Assembly: GCF_038066635.1 (NCBI RefSeq)
Contig: NZ_JBBUTI010000008.1
Location: 1 to 64,000 of the forward strand
From: Ideonella margarita
GTDB taxonomy: Bacteria; Pseudomonadota; Gammaproteobacteria; Burkholderiales; Burkholderiaceae_C
Length of the DNA: 64,000 nt
Direction of reading: 5' to 3'
A program made the translations under genes and the position numbers. Each line of letters opens with the position of its first letter. Position 1 is the stretch's first letter. The notes below the pieces were generated by a model. The model was not told the origin of the DNA. It made no database searches and saw nothing but the letters and a program-made list of their open reading frames with translations. Positions 1 to 8,422 of this stretch are shown here, piece by piece.

Positions 1-350
1 CGGGTCTGCGGCATCGGGCCGTCAGCAGCCGAGCACACCAGGATCGCGCCGTCCATCTGTGCGGCGCCCGTGATCATGTTCTTCACATAGTCAGCGTGGC
101 CCGGGCAGTCAACGTGAGCGTAGTGGCGGTTGGCCGTCTCGTACTCAACGTGCGCGGTGTTGATGGTGATGCCGCGTGCCTTCTCTTCAGGCGCTGCGTC
201 AATCTGGTCGTAAGCCTTGGCTTCGCCACCGAACTTTGCCGACAGGATCGTCGTGATCGCAGCCGTCAGCGTCGTCTTGCCATGGTCCACGTGACCGATG
301 GTGCCCACGTTCACGTGCGGCTTGGTACGTTCAAACTTGCCTTTTGCCAT
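1..350 (-). CDS. tuf: Elongation factor Tu, N-terminal part (cut by window edge)
   Basis: The GTPase that delivers aminoacyl-tRNA to the ribosome. Translation from the ATG at 350 begins MAKGKFERTKPHVNVGTIGH, followed by the P-loop GHVDHGKTT, switch I (RGITINTAHVEYE) and the G3 motif DCPGH. These are all canonical EF-Tu elements. The gene runs off the left edge at about residue 116. It lies just downstream of tRNA-Tyr, -Gly and -Thr genes on the same strand, the usual tufB context in proteobacteria, so cotranscription with the tRNAs is likely. Identification is certain; whether the genome has a second tuf copy cannot be seen here. Confidence 0.97.
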   Translation of the reverse strand, partial: MAKGKFERTKPHVNVGTIGHVDHGKTTLTAAITTILSAKFGGEAKAYDQIDAAPEEKARGITINTAHVEYETANRHYAHVDCPGHADYVKNMITGAAQMDGAILVCSAADGPMPQT

Positions 351-413
351 CTTGCGCTCCTGATCGATCACCAATTCGGCGGTCGAGTTCAAAAAAACAA
401 CCGAGAAATGAAG

Positions 414-488
<75 letters not shown>

Positions 489-575
489 ATCGACACAGGA
501 TTGGAAGCCACTTTCGTGACACGACACCCAATCCTGTGCCGACTTCAAAACTTAAACAAAACAAAGAGCATTCAA

Positions 576-649
576 TGGAGCGGGAAACGGGAATCGAACC
601 CGTGTCATTAGCTTGGAAGGCTAAGGTTCTACCATTGAACTACTCCCGC
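576..649 (-). tRNA. tRNA-Gly (TCC anticodon)
   Basis: The minus-strand cloverleaf of 74 nt has acceptor stem GCGGGAG paired with the 3' TTCCCGC side (one non-canonical pair), an encoded TCCA end, and anticodon loop CTTCCAA reading TCC. The T-loop is GTTCGATTC. It is the middle member of the Tyr–Gly–Thr–tuf array and presumably comes from one precursor. Confidence 0.97.
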
Positions 650-690
650 TCGGGAGAGGCTCTTTGACCTGTCTACAAATTGCTCGCTAT

Positions 691-776
691 TGGTGGAGGA
701 GGCTGGATTCGAACCAGCGTAGGCGTAAGCCAACAGATTTACAGTCTGCCCCCTTTAGCCACTCGGGCACCCCTCC
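691..776 (-). tRNA. tRNA-Tyr (GTA anticodon)
   Basis: This 86-nt minus-strand tRNA has acceptor stem GGAGGGG (pairing TCTCC-like 3' side), an encoded ACCA end, and the long variable arm expected of bacterial tRNA-Tyr. The anticodon loop CTGTAAA gives GTA. It is the first gene of the array, just downstream of a good -10 promoter element. Confidence 0.97.
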
Positions 777-790
777 GTAGCGAGCCCTCG

Positions 791-819
791 ACTATAGCAG
801 AGCTTTTTTGGGGATGGAA
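791..819 (-). promoter_or_regulatory. Probable promoter of the tRNA–tuf transcription unit
   Basis: On the minus strand, -10 TATAGT (791–796) lies 17 nt from a weak -35 TTCCAT (814–819). The DNA just after the -10 is GC-rich (CGAGGG), a discriminator type often found in stringently controlled stable-RNA promoters. It lies about 15 nt upstream of tRNA-Tyr. Called by eye from spacing and hexamers; the start site is not known. Confidence 0.5.
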
Positions 820-849
820 GTAATTGGCGTCGATTTTTTATACCGAGCC

Positions 850-1608
850 TTATTTTTCTTGCGTGGCACCCCAGTCCAGCCCGGGCACGTGGGCCATGGC
901 TGCACTGAAGTGGCCGCACCCGATGAAGGGCGTAGGCGGTCGCCGGGCTGACAGCGGCGACGGGTGATTGGCACGAAGCAACAGGTGTCGGCCCCGGCCC
1001 GCCGCCTCGATCAGCGCCGTCTTGGCCTGGGCATGCGCGCCCCACAGCAGGAAGACCACGGGATCGCCTTCACGCCGGGCCACCGTCTCGATCACGGCAT
1101 CGGTCAAGGCTTCCCAGCCCATGCCCGCATGGCTGGCCGCCTGGCCGTCTTCCACGGTCAGGCTGGCATTCAGCAGCAGCACGCCTTGCTGCGTCCATGC
1201 CAGCAGGCTCCCGCTGCGCGGCGGATGGAGGCCCAGGTCGCGCTGCAGCTCGACGAAGATGTTGCGCAGGCTGGGTGGCACCTTCACGCCGCTTGGCACG
1301 CTGAACGCCAGCCCTTCGGCCTGACCCGGACCGTGGTACGGATCCTGACCCAGGATGACGACCCTCACCGCATCAAGCGGCGTCAGTTCCAGCGCGCGCA
1401 AGGGGCGGGCCGGGTAGATGACCGCGCCGGCCTGCTGGCGGCTCTGTACATGCGCCAGCAGGCGCTGGCCTTCCGGGCTGGTACGCCACGTTTGCAGGCC
1501 ATCCAGCCAGCCACTTGCCAGGGTACCGGCCGCTTCATCAAGCACCACAGCCAATGGCCATGTCAGTGCGTTGGGCGCTGGCGCCGCATCGCCGAACAGA
1601 TCAGCCAT
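850..1608 (-). CDS. ung: Uracil-DNA glycosylase (family 1)
   Basis: Removes uracil from DNA to start base-excision repair. The 252-residue protein carries the water-activating motif GQDPYH at about residues 87–92 (catalytic Asp89) and the HPSPLS loop with the catalytic His at about 215–220. Both are diagnostic for family-1 UDG, and length is normal with some extra N-terminal residues. The ATG at 1608 lies 12 nt past the trpC stop, so it is probably read through from the trp genes. No separate promoter is evident. Confidence 0.96.
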   Translation of the reverse strand: MADLFGDAAPAPNALTWPLAVVLDEAAGTLASGWLDGLQTWRTSPEGQRLLAHVQSRQQAGAVIYPARPLRALELTPLDAVRVVILGQDPYHGPGQAEGLAFSVPSGVKVPPSLRNIFVELQRDLGLHPPRSGSLLAWTQQGVLLLNASLTVEDGQAASHAGMGWEALTDAVIETVARREGDPVVFLLWGAHAQAKTALIEAAGRGRHLLLRANHPSPLSARRPPTPFIGCGHFSAAMAHVPGLDWGATQEK

Positions 1609-1620
1609 CGCGTGTGGTGC

Positions 1621-2418
1621 TCAGCCGAACAGGCCAGCCAGAGCCACGCCGGGTTCCGGTGCGCGCATGAACGCTTCGCCGACGAGGAAGGCGTGCACAT
1701 CCGCCGCACGCATGCGCTGAACGTCTTCCGCACCGAGGATGCCCGATTCGGTGACCAGCAGCTTGTTGGCCGGCACCCGGTTCAGCAGGCCAAGGGTCGT
1801 GTCCAGGGTGACGTCGAAGGTGCGCAGGTTGCGGTTGTTGATACCCAGCAGCGGCGTTTTCAGGCGCAGCGCGCGATCCAGCTCTTCGCCGTCATGCACC
1901 TCGACCAGCACGTCCATGCCCATCTCCATCGCGGTGGCTTCCAGGTGCGCCATCTGCGCGTCGTCCAGGCAGGCGGCGATCAGCAGGATGCAGTCTGCAC
2001 CCATGGCGCGGGCATCCACCACCTGGTACTCGTCAACCATGAAGTCCTTGCGCAGCACCGGCAGCGTGGAGGCGGCGCGGGCCTGCTGCAGATAGGCGGT
2101 GGCGCCCTGAAAGAACTGCTCGTCCGTCAGCACGCTCAGGCAGGCGGCGCCGTGGGCGGCATAGCTGCGCGCGATGTCGGCCGGCACGAACGGGTCACGC
2201 ATCACGCCCTTGCTCGGGCTGGCCTTCTTGATTTCGGCGATGACCGCCGCCCGGCCTGCCGCCACCTTGGCGCGCAAGGCGGCCTCGAAGCCGCGCGTGG
2301 GCGTTTGCGCCTGAGCCTGCGCCAGCAGTGCTGGCAACGGCCGGCTCACGCGGTCGGCCGCCACTTCCTGGTGCTTGACGGCGACGATGCGCTGGAGGAT
2401 GTCGGGGGTCGTGCTCAT
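1621..2418 (-). CDS. trpC: Indole-3-glycerol-phosphate synthase
   Basis: Converts CdRP to indole-3-glycerol phosphate in tryptophan synthesis. The 265-residue protein shows the TIM-barrel signatures: EIKKASPSKG (catalytic Lys, about residues 62–71), LRKDFMVDEYQ, LVEVHDGEEL, GINNRNLRTF and VTESGI near the end. The start is the ATG at 2418, giving MSTTPDILQR. An open frame continues 29 codons upstream but overlaps trpD and has no family similarity. The 4-nt gap to trpD points to translational coupling. Confidence 0.97.
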   Translation of the reverse strand: MSTTPDILQRIVAVKHQEVAADRVSRPLPALLAQAQAQTPTRGFEAALRAKVAAGRAAVIAEIKKASPSKGVMRDPFVPADIARSYAAHGAACLSVLTDEQFFQGATAYLQQARAASTLPVLRKDFMVDEYQVVDARAMGADCILLIAACLDDAQMAHLEATAMEMGMDVLVEVHDGEELDRALRLKTPLLGINNRNLRTFDVTLDTTLGLLNRVPANKLLVTESGILGAEDVQRMRAADVHAFLVGEAFMRAPEPGVALAGLFG

Positions 2419-2422
2419 GGGT

Positions 2423-3460
2423 TCAGGCAGCTGGATTGAATTGCTGGGTCGCAGCCACGAACTGGCTGAGCTTGGCCGCCGCAGCGCCCGAGGCCACGGC
2501 CTCACGCGCCTGGCGCACGCCCTCGATCACCGTGGCGGCATTGCCGGCGCAATAAAGCGCAGCACCCGCATTCAGCAGCACGATGTCGCGCACCGGGCCG
2601 TCTTCATTGGCCAGCACCCGCTGGATGCACTGCACCGATTCCTGCTGGTTCGCCACGCGCAGCACGCGGGCGTCGTACACAGGCAGGCCGAAGTCGCTTG
2701 GGTGGACCATGTATTCCTGCACCTGGCCGTCCTTCAGCTCACCGACCAAGGTTTCGCCAGACAGCGAAATCTCGTCCATGCCGTTCATGCCGTGCACCAC
2801 CATGACGTGCTCCGAACCCAGGCGCTGCAGCACCCGGACCTGGATGCCCACGAGGTCGGGGTGGAACACGCCCATCAACTGGTTCGGTGCGCCGGCCGGG
2901 TTGGTCAGCGGGCCGAGGATGTTGAAGATCGTGCGCACGCCCAGCTCCTTGCGCACCGGGGCCGCATGCTTCATCGAGGCGTGGTGGTTCGGGGCGAACA
3001 TGAAGGCGATGCCGGTCTGCTCCAGGCACGTGGCCACCTGTTCGGGCGTGAGCATGATGTAGGCGCCCAGGGCTTCCATCACGTCAGCGCTGCCGCTGGT
3101 CGAAGACACGCTGCGCCCGCCGTGCTTGGCCACACGCGCACCCGCCGCAGCGGCCACGAAGGTCGAGGCGGTGGAGATGTTGAAGGTGTGCGAGCTGTCG
3201 CCGCCGGTGCCGACGATGTCGACCAGGCCGCGGCGATCGGCCACCGGAACCGGCGTCGCGAACTCGCGCATTACCTGGGCTGCGGCGGCAATCTCGCCGA
3301 TCGATTCCTTCTTCACCCGCAGGCCGATGGACAGCGCGGCGATCATCACCGGCGACATCTCGCCGCTCATGATGCGGCGCATCAGGGCCAGCATCTCGTC
3401 GTGGAAGATTTCGCGGTGGTCGATGACGCGGGTCAGGGCGTCGGAATTGCTGATGGTCAT
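2423..3460 (-). CDS. trpD: Anthranilate phosphoribosyltransferase
   Basis: Transfers phosphoribose from PRPP to anthranilate. The 345-residue protein has the PRPP-binding GTGGD motif in VDIVGTGGDSSHTFNISTAS, the anthranilate/PRPP loop KHGGRSVSSTSGSADVMEALG, and the conserved NPA segment (GPLTNPAGAPNQLMGVF). The ATG at 3460 gives MTISNSDALTRV. The open frame before it has no support. It sits between the threonine aldolase gene (19-nt gap) and trpC (4-nt gap). Confidence 0.97.
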   Translation of the reverse strand: MTISNSDALTRVIDHREIFHDEMLALMRRIMSGEMSPVMIAALSIGLRVKKESIGEIAAAAQVMREFATPVPVADRRGLVDIVGTGGDSSHTFNISTASTFVAAAAGARVAKHGGRSVSSTSGSADVMEALGAYIMLTPEQVATCLEQTGIAFMFAPNHHASMKHAAPVRKELGVRTIFNILGPLTNPAGAPNQLMGVFHPDLVGIQVRVLQRLGSEHVMVVHGMNGMDEISLSGETLVGELKDGQVQEYMVHPSDFGLPVYDARVLRVANQQESVQCIQRVLANEDGPVRDIVLLNAGAALYCAGNAATVIEGVRQAREAVASGAAAAKLSQFVAATQQFNPAA

Positions 3461-3479
3461 TCCCAGGTCTCCAGGGCAA

Positions 3480-4556
3480 TCAATAGGGGGCGCGCGACAC
3501 GGCCGAGGCGGTGAGAGCGGCAGATGCAGGCGCAGCGAAGAACTCGCGCACAGCCGCCACGGTGCGGTCGATGCCCGCGGCGTCCACATCCAGGTGGGTG
3601 ACGAAGCGCAGGCCGATCAGGCCGGTGGCGAGGATGCCCTGCCCGGCCAGATGCGCCAGCAGATCAGCGCCACGGCCGTCGGCCACGTCAACGAACACGA
3701 TGTTGGTCTGGGCCGAGCGCACGCTGATGCCGGGCACGCCCTGCAGGCCGCTGGCCAGGCGCTGGGCCAGCGCGTGGTCATCGGCCAGGCGGTTCACGTG
3801 GTGGTCGAGCGCATGCAAGCCGGCCGCAGCCAGCACGCCCACCTGCCGCATGCCGCCGCCCACCATCTTGCGCACCCGGTGTGCCTGCTTGATCAGCGCG
3901 GCCGAGCCGCACAGCACCGAGCCCACGGGTGCGCCCAGGCCTTTGCTCAGGCAGACGGACACGCTGTCAAACGGCCGGACGATCTCGCGGGCAGCCGCCC
4001 ACACATCGCCGCCGGAGCCAGCCAGGTGCGCCGCAGCGTTGAAGACCCGGGCGCCGTCCAGATGCGCGGCCAGGCCGTGCTGGCGCGCCAGGTCAGTGGC
4101 GGCCTGCAGCCAGGCCTGCGGCATCGGGTGGCCGTTCCAGGTGTTCTCCAGGCACAGCAGGCGGGTACGCGCGAAATGCGGATCGTCGGGCTTGATGGCA
4201 GCGGCGATGTCGGCCAGCGCCATGGTGCCGTCAGCGGCCTGGGCCAGCGGCTGCGGCTGGATGCTGCCGAGCACCGCCGCACCACCGCCTTCATAGCGGT
4301 AGGTGTGGGCCAGCTGGCCAACGATGTATTCATCGCCGCGCTGGCAGTGGGCCAGCAAGGCGCACAGGTTGCTCTGCGTGCCGGTCGGCATGAAGAGTGC
4401 CGCCTCGAAGCCCAGCGCGTCAGCCAAGCGCGTCTGCAGCGCCTTCACCGTGGGGTCATCGCCAAACACGTCGTCGCCCACCTCGGCGCGCAGCATGACT
4501 TCGCGCATGGCCGCGGTGGGGCGGGTGACGGTATCGCTGCGCAGGTCGATGGTCAT
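3480..4556 (-). CDS. ltaE: Low-specificity L-threonine aldolase (PLP enzyme)
   Basis: Predicted to cleave L-threonine or L-allo-threonine to glycine and acetaldehyde. The 358-residue fold-type-I PLP enzyme starts MTIDLRSDTVTRPT, the hallmark of the beta-eliminating lyase/threonine aldolase family. It has the PLP-phosphate loop PTGTQSN, the cofactor Asp in HLDGAR, and the Schiff-base Lys in CLSKGLGAPVGS. Its ATG overlaps the trpG stop (ATGA at 4553–4556), so it is translationally coupled within trpG-x-trpD-trpC. A glycine/threonine enzyme in a tryptophan operon is unusual. Other LtaE-like specificities (such as phenylserine aldolase) are possible. Confidence 0.9.
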   Translation of the reverse strand: MTIDLRSDTVTRPTAAMREVMLRAEVGDDVFGDDPTVKALQTRLADALGFEAALFMPTGTQSNLCALLAHCQRGDEYIVGQLAHTYRYEGGGAAVLGSIQPQPLAQAADGTMALADIAAAIKPDDPHFARTRLLCLENTWNGHPMPQAWLQAATDLARQHGLAAHLDGARVFNAAAHLAGSGGDVWAAAREIVRPFDSVSVCLSKGLGAPVGSVLCGSAALIKQAHRVRKMVGGGMRQVGVLAAAGLHALDHHVNRLADDHALAQRLASGLQGVPGISVRSAQTNIVFVDVADGRGADLLAHLAGQGILATGLIGLRFVTHLDVDAAGIDRTVAAVREFFAAPASAALTASAVSRAPY

Positions 4557-5152
4557 GCGGCAACCCCCACGCGGCTCATCGCCAGGAAGTTGCGCAGCAG
4601 CGCATGGCCGTGCTCACTCAGGATCGACTCCGGGTGGTACTGCACCCCCTCCAGCGGCGTGGCGGTGCCGGCCAGTTCGCGGTGGCGCACGCCCATGATT
4701 TCACCGTCTTCCGAGCGCGAGGTGACCTGCAGCACGTCGGGCATGGTGGCCTCCTCGATCACCAGCGAGTGGTAGCGGATCACCGTGAAGCGTTCCGGCA
4801 GGCCGGCGTACACGCCCTGCCCGTCGGCCTGGATCTCGCTGGTCTTGCCGTGCATCTGGGTGCGCGCCCGGACGATCTTGCCGCCCAGGGCCGCGCCGAT
4901 GCTCTGGTGGCCCAGGCACACGCCGAGGATGGGCAGCTTGCCGGTGAAGGCCTGGATGGCCGGCACGCAGATGCCGGCTTCGGCGGGCGAACACGGCCCC
5001 GGTGAGAGCACCAGCTGGTCGGGCTGCAGCGCGGCAATGCCCTCCAGCGTGATTTCGTCGTTGCGGAACACCCGCACCTCTTCACCCAGCTCAGAGAAGT
5101 ACTGGACCAGGTTGAAAGTGAAGGAATCGTAGTTGTCGATCATCAACAGCAT
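4553..5152 (-). CDS. trpG: Anthranilate synthase component II (glutamine amidotransferase)
   Basis: Supplies ammonia to TrpE by hydrolysing glutamine. The class-I amidotransferase has the family start MLLMIDNYDSFTFNLVQY, oxyanion loop LSPGPCSPAEAG, nucleophile Cys79 in GVCLGHQSIG, and the His/Glu pair in VQYHPESI. Length is 199 residues. The ATG at 5152 is chosen by family alignment; the longer open frame upstream is non-coding in appearance. Its partner trpE lies 9.6 kb upstream on the same strand, separated by the accessory cluster. Confidence 0.97.
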   Translation of the reverse strand: MLLMIDNYDSFTFNLVQYFSELGEEVRVFRNDEITLEGIAALQPDQLVLSPGPCSPAEAGICVPAIQAFTGKLPILGVCLGHQSIGAALGGKIVRARTQMHGKTSEIQADGQGVYAGLPERFTVIRYHSLVIEEATMPDVLQVTSRSEDGEIMGVRHRELAGTATPLEGVQYHPESILSEHGHALLRNFLAMSRVGVAA

Positions 5153-5619
5153 GGAACACCTCGTTCTAGCGCAGGGGGCCGCCGGGGGCTGCCTGAAGAC
5201 AGCATGGCACCGCGGCCCGTTGGATATTTCCGGTGCGTGGCTCGCACCCGTGACACCGCTGCCGGCACCCTGGCGCCCCGGTCGGGCGGTGGGTGGGCGA
5301 CGGTCTGGTTCAACCCGTGATCGACGGTCGCCATCGCCCGGACAGCGTCGGGCAGGCCGGCCAGCCGGCTGACGCACGCCAATGCGACCGGCGCGGGGCG
5401 CAGGCGGTGGCAACGGTGCGGAGCGGGATGCGGGTGGACATGTCAGGTCGGCGTTGGAGGCCCGGATGCTGGGCCAGCGCCTGATTATCCACGTGCGCGG
5501 CCTCAGTCGTACCAACAGGGGCGAGCACCGGGGAGCCTTCAGTCGCGGCAAGGGCCGGCCGATATCGATGACAGCGGCGTCCACCCGGGCGCGGCATCGA
5601 CCTCGTCAAGGACATTGCC
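5153..5619. other. 467-nt intergenic region between divergent trpG and a motif-bearing exported protein
   Basis: No credible gene is seen in any frame; the open frames here are GC-rich shadows. The stretch must hold the promoter for trpG–ltaE–trpD–trpC–ung on the minus strand and one for the gene at 5620 on the plus strand. No convincing -35/-10 pair, operator or leader peptide with Trp codons was found, unlike upstream of trpE. Confidence 0.6.
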
Positions 5620-6138
5620 ATGACCTCCCCTACCCGCACCGGCCCTGCCATGCGCCGGGCCAGCGCCCTGCCCGCGCTCGCATCCACCCCGCCCCCCTCT
5701 TCCGCACGCCTGCTCTGGTCCCTGCCCCTGCTGGGCGCGGCGGCCGCCCTGCTGGCCAGCCCACCGGCCCGTGGCGCGGAACGCCTCAATGACACCGAGT
5801 TGGCGCAGGTCAGCGGCGCGGGCCTCGACCCCGCCGCACTCATCGCGCTGGCCCAGGGCCAGGCGCTGCACACCCTTGAGAGCCTTCCAGCGCGAAGCAA
5901 CACGGCCGACCTGCTGAATGACCCCGCCCGCGCTGCCCAGGAGGCCGCAAGGCTGGAACGCCAGGCGCTGGCCCTGCACGGATTTGCCGCCACCCAGGGC
6001 GTGCAGGCCAGCGTGACGGCCACGGTGACGCTCGCCGCCACCCTGGCGTTCGTGCCTGCGCTGCCGCTGGCCATGCCGGTGCTCGGCCTGCCCTTGTTCG
6101 GCCTGCCCATGCCGCCATCCGCCGGCAAGAAGAGCTGA
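5620..6138 (+). CDS. Exported Ala-rich protein with LxDxxLxxVxG motif, function unknown
   Basis: A 172-residue protein with no family I recognise. After an N-terminal region with a hydrophobic stretch (about residues 31–52, ending ARGA) comes LNDTELAQVSGAG (about 56–68). This matches the motif in four exported proteins encoded at 10258–13286. The rest is Ala/Leu-rich, probably helical, and ends with a very hydrophobic Pro-punctuated segment (about 135–165) that could insert in a membrane. It has no Cys. The RBS AAGGA lies 7 nt before the ATG. It is the only member of the locus on the plus strand, converging on the DUF2059 gene. Its motif looks more like a double-glycine leader (ELxxVxGxG) than the others. 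Confidence 0.72.
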   Translation: MTSPTRTGPAMRRASALPALASTPPPSSARLLWSLPLLGAAAALLASPPARGAERLNDTELAQVSGAGLDPAALIALAQGQALHTLESLPARSNTADLLNDPARAAQEAARLERQALALHGFAATQGVQASVTATVTLAATLAFVPALPLAMPVLGLPLFGLPMPPSAGKKS

Positions 6139-6170
6139 ACGCTGCCGCTGGATGACGGTGGCCTGAGGCC

Positions 6171-6782
6171 TCAGGGCACCATCGACGCAGCGCGCAGCTT
6201 CACGGCGATCGCCTGCTTCATGGTGTCGAGCTTGGGCTGGATGGTGGCGCCCGCGTCTTCGGCGGTCTTTTCACCCAGCGCCCGCTCCAGCTTCGGCACC
6301 CATTGCTCGAACTTCTGCTTGACCGGGGATTCCAGCATCGCCAGCAGCTGGCGCAGCTCGTCCTCAGAGAAGTTCTCGGCCAGCATCGGCACCACCGTGC
6401 GCGGCATCTGCCGGCGCACCGCCGCCTGCGCCAGCGGCGTGGCCTCGTCCACATAGCGCTGGGCATCCACGGCGATGTCCTTGACGGTGACGTCGCGCTT
6501 CTCGGCCGACACCCGCCCCTGCAGCGCGATGCGCGCCTGCTGCACGGCATCGGCCGCCGGGCGCTGCACCATCACCATGGCCACCGCTTCGGGGTGCCAC
6601 AGCGCCAGGATGCGGTCGATCAGTACCTGCTTGGCGGGCGGCACCGCCGCAACGGCGGCCTGGGCCGGCGCTGCAGGTGCGGTCTGCGCCTGCAGCAAGG
6701 TGCTCGTCATCAGGCAGGCCACCGCCAAGATCGTGCGGCCACGGGTTGGGGCCAGGCGGGAAAAGAGAAAAGACAAGGGCAC
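6171..6782 (-). CDS. DUF2059-family exported protein
   Basis: A 203-residue protein with an N-terminal signal peptide ending near LLQAQ, then an Ala/Pro-rich linker and a helical domain. The pattern ENFSEDELRQLLAMLESPVKQKFEQ is typical of DUF2059 proteins, which are periplasmic and of unknown function. The predicted start is GTG at 6782, preceded on the minus strand by AAGGA 9 nt away; there is no suitable ATG. Last gene of the 13286–6171 cluster, 22 nt after the FadL-type gene. Its role may be accessory to the outer-membrane proteins, but that is inference. Confidence 0.8.
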   Translation of the reverse strand: MPLSFLFSRLAPTRGRTILAVACLMTSTLLQAQTAPAAPAQAAVAAVPPAKQVLIDRILALWHPEAVAMVMVQRPAADAVQQARIALQGRVSAEKRDVTVKDIAVDAQRYVDEATPLAQAAVRRQMPRTVVPMLAENFSEDELRQLLAMLESPVKQKFEQWVPKLERALGEKTAEDAGATIQPKLDTMKQAIAVKLRAASMVP

Positions 6783-6804
6783 GGCGAGGTCCTTCAGGAA
6801 GGCT

Positions 6805-8412
6805 CTAAAAAGGCTTGGTGATCGTCACCCCGGCGTAGCGGATGCGGATGCCGCCGCTGACGTCCAGCCCGGCGTACGGGTTGTAGATGACGTTGAAGAA
6901 GTTGGTGCAGTTGAGGTTGCAGCTGGTGTTGGCGGGCACGTCGTAGTGGCCGTTGGTGACGCTGGCCCCGAAGTCGATGCGCGTGCCGCTGTCGGCGGTG
7001 TAGCTGGCGCCCACGCTGCGGATGGTCAGGTCGGGCATCGGCGCGATCAGGTCGATCTTGTCGGTGGGCACCGAGCTCTTGCGCGGCTCATAACCCATGC
7101 GCAGCTTGAGCTTGGGCGTGACTGCCACCTGCAGGCCCAGCCCGTAATGCCAGCGGCTCTTGTAGCCGCGCGGAATCACCAGCTTGCTCGGGTCGGCCTG
7201 GCCAAACAGCCGCGCCATTTCCAGCAGCTTGACGTTCTGGTCGAACTGGAAGGTCAGCTGGTTCCACTGGCCCCAGTCGGTCCACATCGCGTCCACGTTC
7301 AACTGCACGCGCGGATGCGGCTTGATTTTGGCGCCCAACTGCACGTGCGCCGGGAACGGCAGCACCATGGTCATGTTGCCACCCTGGTCCTCCGGAATCT
7401 CGGTCGGGAAGCCGAAGGTGGCCCCGGCCACCGGGCCCAGCAGCGAGGCGTACATGCCCTCGACGAACTTGCGGAACATCGGGTCGGCATGGAAGTGGTA
7501 ACGCCCGGTCAGCACCGTCTTCGAGCCGCCCTGGTACACGGCACCCAGGCCCAGCCAGTCGGCGGGCTCCCAGAGCACGCCGATATTCAGCGTCGGGTCG
7601 GCCGGCGCGGTGGCCTCGAAGCTCATGTTGCCGGCGCGCTTGAAGGGGTTCAGGCGCCCGTCCTTGCCACCCCCGCACAGGCCGAGGAAAAACGTGTCCA
7701 CCGGGTTGCCGTTGTCGCCGCACCAGGCGTTCTGCAACTCGCCCATGATGCCGATGAGCTGGTTGGGAAAGCGCATGTCGGTGTCCAGCGCAAAGCCCTG
7801 GTGCGCGATCGGCACGCCCACGCCGATGCTCAGCGTGTCGGAGAACTTGTACGCCACCGACGGCGAGGCATACACCAGCCGCTGGATCACCACCTTGCGG
7901 CCCTGGAAACGGGCCGGGTCTTCCGGATCACGCGTGCGGTCGATGCCCACCGCCTGCGGCACGTAGGTAGATGTGGCGAAGGTCCACGGTGAGCCGGGTT
8001 CGTTGAACGAAAAGCCCAGGCCCGCCGCCACCGCCACCGGCAGCCGCGCCTTGGGCGAGCCGACGATGGGCAGGAAGATCGACTGGGCATTGCCGCTCGA
8101 CGTCAGCCCGTTCACCGGGTCTTCCTTGAAGCCCCCGATGTCGAAGCCGTCGGGCTGGTGGAAGGTGCTGAACACCCGCAGCTTGGCGCCGAAGAAGGTG
8201 TCTGATTTCACCTTGCCGCTCAGGCGCGTCAAGCCGGCCGGGTTGAAGTGCACGGCGTCGTGGCCCGACGGATCAGCCGTCACCGCATTGCCCAGCGACA
8301 TGGCCACCGGGCTGGTGGCCAGGTTGTCGGTCAGGGCGGCGCGTGCCGGTACAACGCCGGTCAACGCAAGCACACACAACAGCGCGCCCGGGGGACGCAT
8401 GGGTCGCAACAT
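6805..8412 (-). CDS. FadL/OmpP1-type outer-membrane transporter
   Basis: A protein of about 535 residues with a signal peptide, then the FadL signature: NLATSPVAMSLGNAVTADPSG followed by AVHFNPAGLTRLSG. The NPA box lies in the N-terminal hatch. The remainder alternates as amphipathic beta strands and closes with IRIRYAGVTITKPF, a barrel C-terminus ending in Phe. Family members move long-chain fatty acids and other hydrophobic compounds across the outer membrane; this substrate is unknown. I use the ATG at 8412, with GAGG 5 nt upstream; a GTG one codon earlier or an ATG at 8400 would also work. It is 10 nt from the barrel gene upstream, so they share a transcript. Confidence 0.88.
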   Translation of the reverse strand: MLRPMRPPGALLCVLALTGVVPARAALTDNLATSPVAMSLGNAVTADPSGHDAVHFNPAGLTRLSGKVKSDTFFGAKLRVFSTFHQPDGFDIGGFKEDPVNGLTSSGNAQSIFLPIVGSPKARLPVAVAAGLGFSFNEPGSPWTFATSTYVPQAVGIDRTRDPEDPARFQGRKVVIQRLVYASPSVAYKFSDTLSIGVGVPIAHQGFALDTDMRFPNQLIGIMGELQNAWCGDNGNPVDTFFLGLCGGGKDGRLNPFKRAGNMSFEATAPADPTLNIGVLWEPADWLGLGAVYQGGSKTVLTGRYHFHADPMFRKFVEGMYASLLGPVAGATFGFPTEIPEDQGGNMTMVLPFPAHVQLGAKIKPHPRVQLNVDAMWTDWGQWNQLTFQFDQNVKLLEMARLFGQADPSKLVIPRGYKSRWHYGLGLQVAVTPKLKLRMGYEPRKSSVPTDKIDLIAPMPDLTIRSVGASYTADSGTRIDFGASVTNGHYDVPANTSCNLNCTNFFNVIYNPYAGLDVSGGIRIRYAGVTITKPF

Positions 8413-8422
8413 CACAGCCTCG

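Noticed and set aside
964..2439. A 491-codon plus-strand open frame opposite ung and trpC.
   Set aside because: Composition is His/Gln/Arg-rich without motifs, and both minus-strand genes have catalytic motifs.
6162..6175. Perfect palindrome CCTGAGGCCTCAGG between convergent genes as a terminator.
   Set aside because: It has no loop and no T-run and overlaps the stop codon of the DUF2059 gene. Possible by chance in GC-rich DNA.
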